Origin: JBGCFO01 sp045106955
Lineage (GTDB): Bacteria; Pseudomonadota; Alphaproteobacteria; Rickettsiales; Rickettsiaceae
Assembly: GCA_045106955.1 (NCBI GenBank)
Contig: JBGCFO010000019.1
Span: forward strand, 1-64,000
DNA: 64,000 bases
Reading direction: 5' to 3'
The translations under genes were made by a program, and so were the position numbers. How positions within the stretch are numbered: the stretch's first letter is position 1; the number at the start of each line of letters is the position of its first letter. Positions 1 through 8,072 of the stretch are shown one piece after another. The notes beneath the pieces were generated by a model that was not told the DNA's origin, did not search any database, and saw only the letters and a list, made by a program, of their open reading frames with translations.

Positions 1-17
1 TGGTTAATCAAATTTAA

Positions 18-426
18 GCGCAGGATTTTAGAAGGCATTTCTTTTTATCGGCAGGATTGGGAGATTATCAAACCAGCAATTTCGTTAAGAATGAGGAGTA
101 TTTTGACAACTACCTAAAGTTTTAGCGCGAAACTCCTGATAGAATGCTTTGAGAATGTCTCTTTATTTGATGAAGTATACTCTGTATCAGTTAATGGTCG
201 TTATGGCTCACCACCAAATTATTTAAATGAGAGATTAGCTTCTAAATTTAAAGTAGTGCAGTCTGAGAAGGTAGATTTTTTATTATCAAATGCCTTTAAT
301 CCTTTGTTTGTTATGAGGGATTTGGAGTCGTTTATCAATTATGATGAAAGAGAAGCGACAGAAATGAATGACGTACTTAATTTTATTACACAGTCGAATG
401 ATCAATTACATAATGAGTTTCTTTGA
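18..426 (+). pseudogene. 3' part of a broken gene of unknown function
   Basis: Two open frames read as one protein if a frameshift is allowed near 118-123. Frame 3 is open from 18 to 122 and contains SAGLGDYQTSNFVKNEEYF. Frame 1 is open from 118 to the TGA at 424-426 and contains VSVNGRYGSPPNYLNERL and FNPLFVMRDLESF. There is no plausible start codon or ribosome site, and the 5' part lies outside the window or is lost. Composition looks like real coding sequence, but I do not recognise the family. Its last 25 bases overlap the convergent end of the uracil-DNA glycosylase gene. It could be a decayed mobile-element or conjugation gene, but nothing in the sequence proves that. Confidence 0.4.
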
Positions 427-1202
427 ATTTTTAGTAGGTCAATCCAGCTATTTTTTTTGTTCATTGGTTGCCTTAGTAGGTACGCTGGATGAAAGATCGC
501 CGTAGTGGTTACAGCATGATTAAGATATTGATTGGAATATGCGAGGTATTTACCTCGTACTTTACTTATGACGTAGTCTTTTCCAAGTAAGCTAGTACAT
601 GCTGTGCTTCCAACAAGAATCAACAATTTAGGATTTATTAGAGCAATATGCTTTTCTACGAATGGTCTGCATAAAGAGATTTCATCGTCAGTTGGTCTTC
701 TATTGGCAGGTGGGCGCCAAAACACTGTATTTGTAATATATACATTACTTTCTCTAGATAGATTTATTGCGCTTAGCATATTATCCAGTAGCTTTCCGCT
801 TTCTCCGCAAAATGGTATTCCTTGTTCATCCTCACTCGCGCCTGGAGCTTCTCCTATAAGCATAATTTGTGCATCTTTTGCGCCTGAGCTGAATACGGTA
901 TTAGAGCTAAGAAGCTTTAATTTGCATTCATCAAAATTCCTTACAGAGTTTTCAAGATCCTCTATCGTATTAACTTTATCTGCGATATTTCTAGCAAGCT
1001 TTACTCCGCTATTGCAATCTTCTTGCTTTGTATCAATCTGCACACTAGGCAGGATTTGTTGGTTATTATCTGATGCATTTGTGATATTATCTTGATCTTG
1101 CTCTGTATCTACTTTAGAAAAATAATAGTTGACGCCCATAGTTTTAAGCCATAATTTATTGTTATTAGATATCATTTTATATTGTTTATCTTTTTCATTC
1201 AT
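402..1202 (-). CDS. Family 4 type uracil-DNA glycosylase
   Basis: Removes uracil from DNA as the first step of base-excision repair. The UDG-superfamily core is clear: active-site motif GEAPGASEDEQG (residues about 117-128), then NTVFWRPPANRRPT (about 158-171), and the C-terminal motif FHPAYLLR (about 237-244). Of the four iron-sulfur cysteines in classical family 4 enzymes only the second (FDEC, about 93) and fourth (LCRPF, about 178) remain; the first is Phe and the third Trp. The start is uncertain: ATG at 1202 is used here, with ATG at 1175 as alternative. The segment LWLKTMGVNYYF fits the usual N-terminus, so the start is not far downstream. It is divergent from rluD with almost no gap. 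Confidence 0.85.
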   Translation of the reverse strand: MNEKDKQYKMISNNNKLWLKTMGVNYYFSKVDTEQDQDNITNASDNNQQILPSVQIDTKQEDCNSGVKLARNIADKVNTIEDLENSVRNFDECKLKLLSSNTVFSSGAKDAQIMLIGEAPGASEDEQGIPFCGESGKLLDNMLSAINLSRESNVYITNTVFWRPPANRRPTDDEISLCRPFVEKHIALINPKLLILVGSTACTSLLGKDYVISKVRGKYLAYSNQYLNHAVTTTAIFHPAYLLRQPMNKKNSWIDLLKIQRNSLCN

Positions 1203-1205
1203 ATT

Positions 1206-2168
1206 ATGCACAAGAATTATAAATTTATTATTACAGAGCATCTTGCTCAAAGCAGATTAGATAAAATTCTTTCCGATTTTATACCAGATTTTTCCAGAAG
1301 TTTTATACAAAAATCTATCAAACATGGTAACGCTAAAATCAATGATGCTATTATAGTAGATGTAGATCATAAGATGCAAGAAAATGATATAGTAGAGATA
1401 TCGTTAGGTCTTAATCAAGACGAGACTAATGTACTTCCGAAAAAGAAGGAGATTGAAATTGTTTACGAAGATGAAGATGTAATAGTAGTTAACAAGCAAG
1501 CTGGGTTAACTGTTCATCCTGGAGCTGGAAATTACGATGATACTTTAGCCAATGCATTGTTATATCATACAAAGCAACTCTCTTATATTAATGAATCTAC
1601 AAGACCAGGCATTATTCATCGTTTAGATAAAGACACATCTGGTTTAATTGTAGTTGCTAAAAATAATTTAGCGCATAATTTATTAGCAGAGCAAATTGCA
1701 AATAGAAGTTTTAAACGCAAGTACAAGGCTTTGGTATGGGGAATGTTAAAACCGTCGCAAGGAAGCATATCTGGCAACATTGGTCGTAGTAAATCAAATC
1801 GCAAAAAAATGGACGTGCTTCAAATTGGCGGAAAACATGCTATAACGCATTATCAAACTGAGCAAATATTTTACAACGGCTTGTTAAGTTTAATAAAATG
1901 CTCGCTTGAAACTGGTAGAACTCATCAAATTAGAGTGCATTTAAATCACATTGGTCATTCTGTTGTAGGAGATACAACTTATGGATATAATAAACGTAAA
2001 ATAAATAAATTAGGAGATGAGCTAAAGATACCTTTGAATCAATTAGAAAGACAAGCTTTGCATGCCTATAATATAGAATTCTTCCATCCGAGAACAAATG
2101 AGCAAATGAAGTTTATCGTTCCTATTGCAAAAGATATCAATGATTTATTACTGCACTTGGCACAATAA
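1206..2168 (+). CDS. rluD: RluD-like large-subunit rRNA pseudouridine synthase
   Basis: Isomerises uridine to pseudouridine in RNA, probably in helix 69 of 23S rRNA if it is a true RluD. It has an N-terminal S4 RNA-binding domain (about residues 10-75) and the RluA-family catalytic motif HRLDKDTSG at about 138-146, with catalytic Asp about 141. GRTHQIRVHL follows further on. The length of 320 residues matches E. coli RluD (326). The reading frame extends to a TTG-like start at 1182, but ATG at 1206 gives the natural N-terminus. RluD rather than RluC is chosen from general resemblance, so the exact target uridines are inferred. Confidence 0.85.
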   Translation: MHKNYKFIITEHLAQSRLDKILSDFIPDFSRSFIQKSIKHGNAKINDAIIVDVDHKMQENDIVEISLGLNQDETNVLPKKKEIEIVYEDEDVIVVNKQAGLTVHPGAGNYDDTLANALLYHTKQLSYINESTRPGIIHRLDKDTSGLIVVAKNNLAHNLLAEQIANRSFKRKYKALVWGMLKPSQGSISGNIGRSKSNRKKMDVLQIGGKHAITHYQTEQIFYNGLLSLIKCSLETGRTHQIRVHLNHIGHSVVGDTTYGYNKRKINKLGDELKIPLNQLERQALHAYNIEFFHPRTNEQMKFIVPIAKDINDLLLHLAQ

Positions 2169-2257
2169 ATTGTAAATATGATCGATGAGAATTTGATTTA
2201 CATTAACATATATAGTATGTTTTTAATCAATTTTAATTAAGAATTAGCTGGTTATTT

Positions 2258-3229
2258 ATGAATCAACCTATTCAGATTTCAGACCTTGACCCTTTTATTG
2301 ATTTTGAAGTTGAAATACAAAAATTAAAAAAAGATCTTAACGCTATAATTTTAGGTCATTACTATCAAATTGATGATATTCAAGATATTGCTGATTTTGT
2401 AGGTGATTCATTAGAATTATCAAGAAAAGCAATGCAAACAGATGCGTCTGTTATAGTATTTTGTGGGGTTAAGTTTATGGCTGAAGTTGCTCATATTGTA
2501 AATCCTAATTGCACCGTGCTTTTGCCTGATTTATCGGCAGGTTGTTCATTAGAAAATTTGTGTCAACCAGAAGATTTTAAAAAATTTCGATCTGCTCATC
2601 CAGATCATATTGCTTTGACATATATCAATTGCTCTGCAGAGGTAAAGGCATTGTCTGATATAATAGTTACATCATCTAATGCAGAGAAAATAATTTCTCA
2701 TATTCCAAAAAATCAAAAAATATTGTTTGCTCCAGATAAGCATTTAGGTAGGTATTTGAGCAAAAAAACATCTAGGGATATGTTGCTATGGAATGGAACA
2801 TGTATAGTGCATGAAAATTTTTCAGAACGAGAACTTATTCGCCTTAAAACAACTCATTCTAACGCTAGAATTATTGCTCATCCAGAATGTCCAATGCATC
2901 TTTTAGATTATGCTGAGCATATCGGTTCTACCTCGAGCTTAATTAAATATGCAACAAAACATAATGGCGATGAATTCATTGTGTTGACCGAGCCAGGAAT
3001 TATAAGGCAAATGCAAATACACTCACCAGCAAGCAAGTTTTACGCAGTGAATTCAATTAATCAATCTGGGTGTGTTAGTTGTAGTGATTGTCCTTATATG
3101 AAAAAAAATACAATTGAAAAATTATATTTATGCATGGTGAACCAATTTCCTAAAATTACTCTAGACTATAATATTGCACAAAAAGCTAAGTTGTCTATTG
3201 ATAGAATGATGGAATATAGCTCTATGTAA
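2258..3229 (+). CDS. nadA: Quinolinate synthase (NadA)
   Basis: Condenses iminoaspartate with dihydroxyacetone phosphate to quinolinate, the committed precursor of NAD, using an oxygen-sensitive 4Fe-4S cluster. The N-terminal AIILGHYYQ motif is present. All three cluster cysteine sites are visible: SAGCSL (Cys96), NGTCIVHE (Cys182) and the C-terminal CVSCSDCPYM (Cys272-278). The length of 323 residues is normal for the short NadA class. It stands alone: nadB and nadC are not adjacent. Since TpiA, which supplies dihydroxyacetone phosphate, is encoded a few kilobases away, the pathway may be live, but the partner genes would have to lie elsewhere. Confidence 0.95.
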   Translation: MNQPIQISDLDPFIDFEVEIQKLKKDLNAIILGHYYQIDDIQDIADFVGDSLELSRKAMQTDASVIVFCGVKFMAEVAHIVNPNCTVLLPDLSAGCSLENLCQPEDFKKFRSAHPDHIALTYINCSAEVKALSDIIVTSSNAEKIISHIPKNQKILFAPDKHLGRYLSKKTSRDMLLWNGTCIVHENFSERELIRLKTTHSNARIIAHPECPMHLLDYAEHIGSTSSLIKYATKHNGDEFIVLTEPGIIRQMQIHSPASKFYAVNSINQSGCVSCSDCPYMKKNTIEKLYLCMVNQFPKITLDYNIAQKAKLSIDRMMEYSSM

Positions 3230-3277
3230 TTTGCAATGAAATTAATATGGCACTGTTAACAAAATAATTGATATAAA

Positions 3278-3425
3278 GGTTACAATGCTTATGCGCCTAA
3301 AGATTCACGCTTAACTCCAGAAGGCTTTTACGATGTTAAACTCTTAAAAAACGCAATATTATTGAGAGACTATTTGGTAGATTAAAGGAAAACAAAAAGC
3401 CTTGTGAACAGCTGTATTATCTTTT
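3278..3425 (+). mobile_element. IS5-family transposase remnant (C-terminal piece)
   Basis: A decayed transposase end with one frameshift. The first frame (3284 onward) reads NAYAPKDSRLTPEGFYDVK. About 3352 onward a second frame reads RNIIERLFGRLKENKKP, which is the hallmark C-terminal block of IS5-type DDE transposases (IERLFGRLK contains the catalytic Glu). There is no start, no terminal inverted repeat that I can identify, and no intact copy in the window. The second frame stays open past 3425 into the convergent pseudouridine synthase gene, so the right border is uncertain. Confidence 0.65.
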
Positions 3426-4340
3426 GTCTATTTTAGCATTAATTTCATTGCAAAATTCTAGATTAAAATATTCTGGAAGATTCGCTATAATTGATATTTG
3501 ATCTTTTTCAAATATTTGCTTTGGTATAATTAACTTTTGAGCGTGCAATAACATCTGAGAGTCATGATAATAGTCGTTATGTTCACCATATTTGCGATCT
3601 CCTAAAATATAGCAGCCAATTTCTAATACATGCAATCTGATTTGATGATTTCTGCCTGTAATAGGATGAAATTCAATTAAATGGATATTATTGTTAGCGA
3701 TATGTTGTAATGTTTTATAGTGAGTAATAGATTTTTGATTTTTCTCATTATGAGTTTCTACAGTGCCATATTTTTGTTGTAATTTACCATATATTACTGC
3801 GATGTATTTTTTTGTAATATCTCTAGATTTAAAGGCACTTGCAAGCTTGCAAGCAGAAATATAACTCTTTGAGATTAACAATACTCCGCTAGTATCTTTA
3901 TCTAACCTATGAACAAGTTTGTATTGAGTGTCATTAACAGAATTTAAATATGCGATTGCATGATCAATTGATACAGATATTTTAGATCCGCCTTGAGTTG
4001 CAATACCGCTAGGTTTGTTAATGGCAATTAAATTTTGATCTTCATATATTAAGTATTTGCCTAATACATCCTTAGATAAATCAATAATTTTATCAGAATA
4101 AAGTTTTTTAGTAGCTGTATTGTTTGCATCATCAATTGCAAAAAAGTGAAACCCATTATATATTTTTAACAAATCTCCAGAGACTACTCTTGTATGCGCT
4201 TTGACTTTATTATTATTGACTTGAATATGTTTTTTTCTAATCCCTCGTTCTATGATACTCTGTGGGAGGTTAGGGTATATTCGTTTTAAATATTTATCTA
4301 ATCTAGTTCGGAGCTCTGAATTAACTACATGAGAAATCAT
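3417..4340 (-). CDS. rluC: RluC-like pseudouridine synthase
   Basis: Second RluA-family pseudouridine synthase in the window, likely acting on 23S rRNA. An N-terminal S4 domain (residues about 10-60) is followed by the catalytic motif HRLDKDTSG (about 144-152, Asp147) and GRNHQIRLH. The N-terminus, with RTRLDKYLKRIYP and a short linker, resembles rickettsial RluC more than RluD. At 307 residues it has the usual family length. It follows ppiD on the same strand with a 13-base gap. Its stop lies beside an IS remnant reading in the opposite direction, so the last residues could be altered by that insertion. Confidence 0.8.
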   Translation of the reverse strand: MISHVVNSELRTRLDKYLKRIYPNLPQSIIERGIRKKHIQVNNNKVKAHTRVVSGDLLKIYNGFHFFAIDDANNTATKKLYSDKIIDLSKDVLGKYLIYEDQNLIAINKPSGIATQGGSKISVSIDHAIAYLNSVNDTQYKLVHRLDKDTSGVLLISKSYISACKLASAFKSRDITKKYIAVIYGKLQQKYGTVETHNEKNQKSITHYKTLQHIANNNIHLIEFHPITGRNHQIRLHVLEIGCYILGDRKYGEHNDYYHDSQMLLHAQKLIIPKQIFEKDQISIIANLPEYFNLEFCNEINAKIDKR

Positions 4341-4353
4341 ACAAGATATTACA

Positions 4354-5934
4354 TCAATTAAGTTGTAAAATATTATAATTTACTTTTACATCTTCTTTTT
4401 TAATAAAATAATCAATATATTCATGCTCAATATGAGTTTTAATGCGTTTAGAGATGTCTGATTTATATTGATCTATGTCATCAATTTTGTTGATATCATG
4501 ATATTCAGATCGAACATATATTGCATATGCCACGTCATTGATTACAATTGGAGGAGTAATGTTTTGCGGTTTTGTATGGAATATATCTTCTAGCAATCTT
4601 TGTGGTAATTTACTATTTGTTTTTGCATCTGCTTTTGTAATATGCATATTTTTTTCTACTAAAATACCTTTTTTATTCAATAAAGAAGCATTTTTAGGAT
4701 ACTCTTTGACTAAATTGGTAAAGTTTTGTAAATTTTGCTTGCGTATATTATCCAAGAGCCACAACTTCAATAATTCAGATGTAGAATTTTCTAAAGTTTC
4801 TGTGTATTCAGGTAAAATTGAATGTAATTGCACTAATAATATATACATGCTTCCATCCAACTCTAGTTGAATTGGATAAAGTATCTCATCATGATTCATA
4901 TCAAAAATACTTTCGGCTAATCTACCTATTAATTTTGGGTTTTGAGATAACTCTATCTTAGATACTTGGTTTAAAAATGCCATAGGAAAATCATGATGTT
5001 GAGCAATTTCTTTCATAGATAAACCAGAATCTATCTCATCTTCTAATGTTTTAATTAGTTGAAAATTGATTTCATCAAATTTTTGTTGCATTAAATATTG
5101 ATATATTTCACTTTTCATTTGAACAAAGCTTTGATTTTGATATTCATCTTTGTGCTCTTGATAAAATTGCATTATCTCATAATCGGTGATATTTATTTGG
5201 TGTTTTAATATATCTTTTGAAATTTCAATGTAAGAAATATTGCGCTTTTCTGGAACGTAGAATAATTCAGGATTATTATTATAAAACTCTTCTAGTTCTA
5301 ACTGAGATGGCTTATGCTGATTAATGTTATGATTATCTTCTAGATTCATTTGTAGCAAGTCTATAATCTTAGTATTACTTAGATATTCCAATATATTATC
5401 GGTTAAAATATTTGGTATATTAAAAGCCTCAACGAAGGTTTGATTAAATACATCATTTAATATTGATTGTTTGATACTCGAAACATATTCAACTTCTGTA
5501 ACATGAGAATATTTCAAGAATGCACGAAATAAATCTGGATTAAACTTTCCTTCATCGTTATGAAAAATAGGCATAGTTTTTATAAATCTGATTACAAACT
5601 CATCGCCAATATCAAAATCATAATATTTAGTGATATAAGACATAATTCTGGCTTGGATTAATTTTTGTATCACTAATTGATTAATTTGCAATTGATGAAT
5701 ATCGGATTCGTTAAAATCGATTGTATTTTGTTGTCTGATCAAATTAATTTCGTGCAATTTTTCTTTTTGAAATGCTTGCTGAGTAATCGGATCAAGTGTA
5801 TTAAACGTAATGACTGCATTATTATTTACAGATGCGACATCTTTAACTCCCCAGGCAATAAATGAAACAACTATTAATGCAAATAATATACGTATAGGAA
5901 TACTGTTTGCTACAGTTCTAATTTGATTAATCAT
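4354..5934 (-). CDS. ppiD: PpiD/SurA-like periplasmic chaperone (SurA N-terminal domain)
   Basis: Membrane-anchored periplasmic folding factor thought to assist proteins leaving the Sec translocon. The N-terminus, with a short basic start, SIPIRILFALIVVSFIAWGV as membrane anchor (about residues 12-31), then VASVNN, is the PpiD/SurA_N_3 signature. The rest is long, hydrophilic and helical, as expected for the chaperone arms. The parvulin PPIase domain in the middle is weakly conserved and I cannot point to an intact catalytic set, so isomerase activity is doubtful. Length 526 is shorter than E. coli PpiD (623). It lies directly upstream of the RluC-like gene. Confidence 0.75.
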   Translation of the reverse strand: MINQIRTVANSIPIRILFALIVVSFIAWGVKDVASVNNNAVITFNTLDPITQQAFQKEKLHEINLIRQQNTIDFNESDIHQLQINQLVIQKLIQARIMSYITKYYDFDIGDEFVIRFIKTMPIFHNDEGKFNPDLFRAFLKYSHVTEVEYVSSIKQSILNDVFNQTFVEAFNIPNILTDNILEYLSNTKIIDLLQMNLEDNHNINQHKPSQLELEEFYNNNPELFYVPEKRNISYIEISKDILKHQINITDYEIMQFYQEHKDEYQNQSFVQMKSEIYQYLMQQKFDEINFQLIKTLEDEIDSGLSMKEIAQHHDFPMAFLNQVSKIELSQNPKLIGRLAESIFDMNHDEILYPIQLELDGSMYILLVQLHSILPEYTETLENSTSELLKLWLLDNIRKQNLQNFTNLVKEYPKNASLLNKKGILVEKNMHITKADAKTNSKLPQRLLEDIFHTKPQNITPPIVINDVAYAIYVRSEYHDINKIDDIDQYKSDISKRIKTHIEHEYIDYFIKKEDVKVNYNILQLN

Positions 5935-6026
5935 AATAATTTACTATAAAATATCTATTTACTTATCAATGTATCAATATTATAAAATAATAGGTTGATA
6001 ATATCTTATCTGCAAGGAGTTTTTTT

Positions 6027-6761
6027 ATGTCTTTAATTATAGCAAATTGGAAAATGAATTTCACGCTAAAAAATGCTATAGATTTTTGTCAAAAAATAAT
6101 TAAAGATAGAATGCTTATTACTGATAATCTACTTATTGCAGCACCTACTTTATATTTAACATATTTATCGCATGCATTTCCAGCAATTACTTTTTGCGCT
6201 CAAGATGTGAGTTCAATTGAAAACTATGGCTCATATACAGGGGAATGCTCTGCTAATATGTTGTTTAATTCAGATATAAAATATGCGATTATAGGCCATA
6301 GCGAGCGTCGATTAAATTTTAAAGAATCTAATGAATTGATACAAAAAAAATCTTATAATTGCATTAAAGCCGGTATCGTACCTATAATTTGTATTGGTGA
6401 AAATATAGATATACGAAATAAAAATCAACATAAAGAATTCATCAAAAAGCAATGCATTGAGTCTATCGGGTATAATAATATGAGCAAAATTATAATTGCA
6501 TATGAGCCGGTATGGTCTATTGGTACTGGCGATCTGCCAAAAGTAGAATATATTGCTGAGATATTTGATTTAATAGATTCTTTAAAAAATTGCGGTGATA
6601 TTAAATGCAATATCAGCTTAGTATATGGTGGATCTGTAAACGCTAGCAATATTTCTAGTATATTGCGTATCGATAAAATTTCAGGTATATTACTTGGCAA
6701 AGCGTCTATCGATTATGAACAATTTACTCAAATAATTAATTTTAACAATAGCTTATGTTAA
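6027..6761 (+). CDS. tpiA: Triose-phosphate isomerase
   Basis: Interconverts dihydroxyacetone phosphate and glyceraldehyde 3-phosphate. The diagnostic elements are all present: IANWKMN with the catalytic Lys at the N-terminus, IIGHSERR (His91), AYEPVWSIGTG (Glu160) and the phosphate loop VYGGSVN. Its length of 244 residues is normal. A strong Shine-Dalgarno, AAGGAG at 6014-6019, fixes the ATG at 6027. The stop overlaps the secG start by seven bases, so the two are co-transcribed. In a host-dependent organism the enzyme probably links imported or gluconeogenic triose phosphates to phospholipid and NAD precursors. Confidence 0.97.
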   Translation: MSLIIANWKMNFTLKNAIDFCQKIIKDRMLITDNLLIAAPTLYLTYLSHAFPAITFCAQDVSSIENYGSYTGECSANMLFNSDIKYAIIGHSERRLNFKESNELIQKKSYNCIKAGIVPIICIGENIDIRNKNQHKEFIKKQCIESIGYNNMSKIIIAYEPVWSIGTGDLPKVEYIAEIFDLIDSLKNCGDIKCNISLVYGGSVNASNISSILRIDKISGILLGKASIDYEQFTQIINFNNSLC

Positions 6762-7045
6762 CTGATATATTACTTATAATACATGTTGTGGTTGCTATTT
6801 TGCTGATTATTGCAATTTTATTGCAAAAAAGCGGCACGGATGGCATTAGCGCACTTAGCGGCGCTGGCTCTCCTGGAGTTATTACTAAGCAAAGCGCTGC
6901 AAAAATGCTTGTTAGAACAACGATAGTCTTAGCAGCTATATTCTTTGCAAACTCTATAATACTTGCCAATATATCTGGCAAGCAAAATCAATCTATTGCC
7001 AAAAAAATTGAGACAGAAATACAGCAAGATTTAGATATTGAATAG
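6755..7045 (+). CDS. secG: Preprotein translocase subunit SecG
   Basis: Small auxiliary subunit of the SecYEG protein-export channel. The 96-residue protein has a first membrane segment at about residues 4-22, a conserved cytoplasmic loop LLQKSGTDGISALSGAG, and a second membrane segment at about 52-70, which is the SecG plan. The C-terminal tail is short and charged. The start codon lies inside the 3' end of tpiA (seven-base overlap), which suggests translational coupling. A tpiA-secG pairing is widespread in proteobacteria and supports the assignment. Confidence 0.93.
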   Translation: MLTDILLIIHVVVAILLIIAILLQKSGTDGISALSGAGSPGVITKQSAAKMLVRTTIVLAAIFFANSIILANISGKQNQSIAKKIETEIQQDLDIE

Positions 7046-7136
7046 TATATTGATCCTTGGATGAATATATGCTTATCAAAGATTGATATATAATATTAGC
7101 TACGCTGTATTAGCAAATTTTTTTAAGAGGGGTTTT

Positions 7137-7208
7137 ATGCAATTTGTCCAAAGAGGTTTATTAATATTGTTAAAAGATGTACTTTATCTTCATGGTATGA
7201 CTATATGA
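7137..7208 (+). CDS. Possible 23-residue leader ORF before the DUF2608 gene
   Basis: An ATG at 7137 follows the purine-rich stretch AAGAGGGG, a better ribosome site than anything in front of the next gene. It encodes 23 residues with a hydrophobic middle (GLLILLKDVLYL). Its stop TGA (7206-7208) overlaps the ATG of the downstream gene at 7205 as ATGA, a typical coupling arrangement. A TATAAT lies at 7089-7094 but with no good -35 partner. It could be a coupling leader peptide or simply chance; there is no homology evidence. Confidence 0.3.
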   Translation: MQFVQRGLLILLKDVLYLHGMTI

Positions 7209-8068
7209 TATTACATAATCATCATAGAACTCTATGCCTTTTCTTTGTATTGGTTATTTTAATGCTTATTTCAAGCATTTCTTACTCTAAAGAACATGTT
7301 GATCTTGATGTGTCTACTATCAATGATTCACAAATTGCTGTGATATCTGAGTATTTTGATCATGCAACATTGATATTCGTGAATTTAGACGAATGCTTAA
7401 CTACTCCAATGGCAAATATGTTTAGATATACCAACAACAATTTAGATAATACATTAATAGATAATCTCATTTCAGCTTCAAAAACAAACCCTGTTTGGCG
7501 TAATACAGTTATACAATGGCTACAAAATAGAAAGATAATGCTATCAGAAGAATCATGGATAGATTTCATAAATGATGCTCATAAAGCTGGAGTAACGATT
7601 ATTGGAATTTATTATATTGATGAAGATATTGGAAGATTAATAACTGATTTAGGCAATTGGAAAGTAGGAGAACTTCAAGCTTTAGGTGTTGAATTTACTA
7701 AAAATATAAAAGGTCAAAATTATATCGAAATAGGCAAGAATAATTCTTCTGCATTTTTTTATGATGGTATATTATTTAATGGAAATCTAACAAAGACAGA
7801 TGCAGTTGTTAAGTTTTTAAAAACAACTGGCATGATGCCTGATAGAATTTTATTTTTTGACTATAAAACTGATGATATAAATTATATGTCAGAATACTCA
7901 GAATATTTTAATTTAGACTTTTACGGTATAAAATATCGTGGTGCATTTAAGCTGGAAGGGTTTGCGGATCCAGAGATAGTACAATTTCAAAAAGAACAAT
8001 TAATTCAAAATGATAAGTGGTTTGAAGATGAAGAAGCATATGAATTGTTAAATCAGCGTCGTAATTAG
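7205..8068 (+). CDS. Secreted DUF2608 / HAD-like protein, copy 1
   Basis: A 287-residue exported protein. A hydrophobic N-terminal segment (about residues 9-28) looks like a signal sequence. The rest follows the HAD-like DUF2608 plan known from Legionella and Rickettsiales. A motif-I-like strand LIFVNLDEC lies at about 56-64, then AGVTIIGIYYIDED, the block YDGILFNGN before a cap-like end, and ILFFDYKTDD at about 219-228. The first HAD motif should have two Asp (DxDxT); here the first is Asn60. The family assignment is from pattern recognition. A divergent paralogue is at 62711-63598. The gene lies five bases before cca. Confidence 0.6.
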   Translation: MILHNHHRTLCLFFVLVILMLISSISYSKEHVDLDVSTINDSQIAVISEYFDHATLIFVNLDECLTTPMANMFRYTNNNLDNTLIDNLISASKTNPVWRNTVIQWLQNRKIMLSEESWIDFINDAHKAGVTIIGIYYIDEDIGRLITDLGNWKVGELQALGVEFTKNIKGQNYIEIGKNNSSAFFYDGILFNGNLTKTDAVVKFLKTTGMMPDRILFFDYKTDDINYMSEYSEYFNLDFYGIKYRGAFKLEGFADPEIVQFQKEQLIQNDKWFEDEEAYELLNQRRN

Positions 8069-8072
8069 ATCT

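Noticed and set aside
604..1095. 163-codon plus-strand frame opposite the uracil-DNA glycosylase
   Set aside because: It is antisense to a clear family 4 enzyme and its translation is low-complexity Ser/Leu/Ile without motifs.
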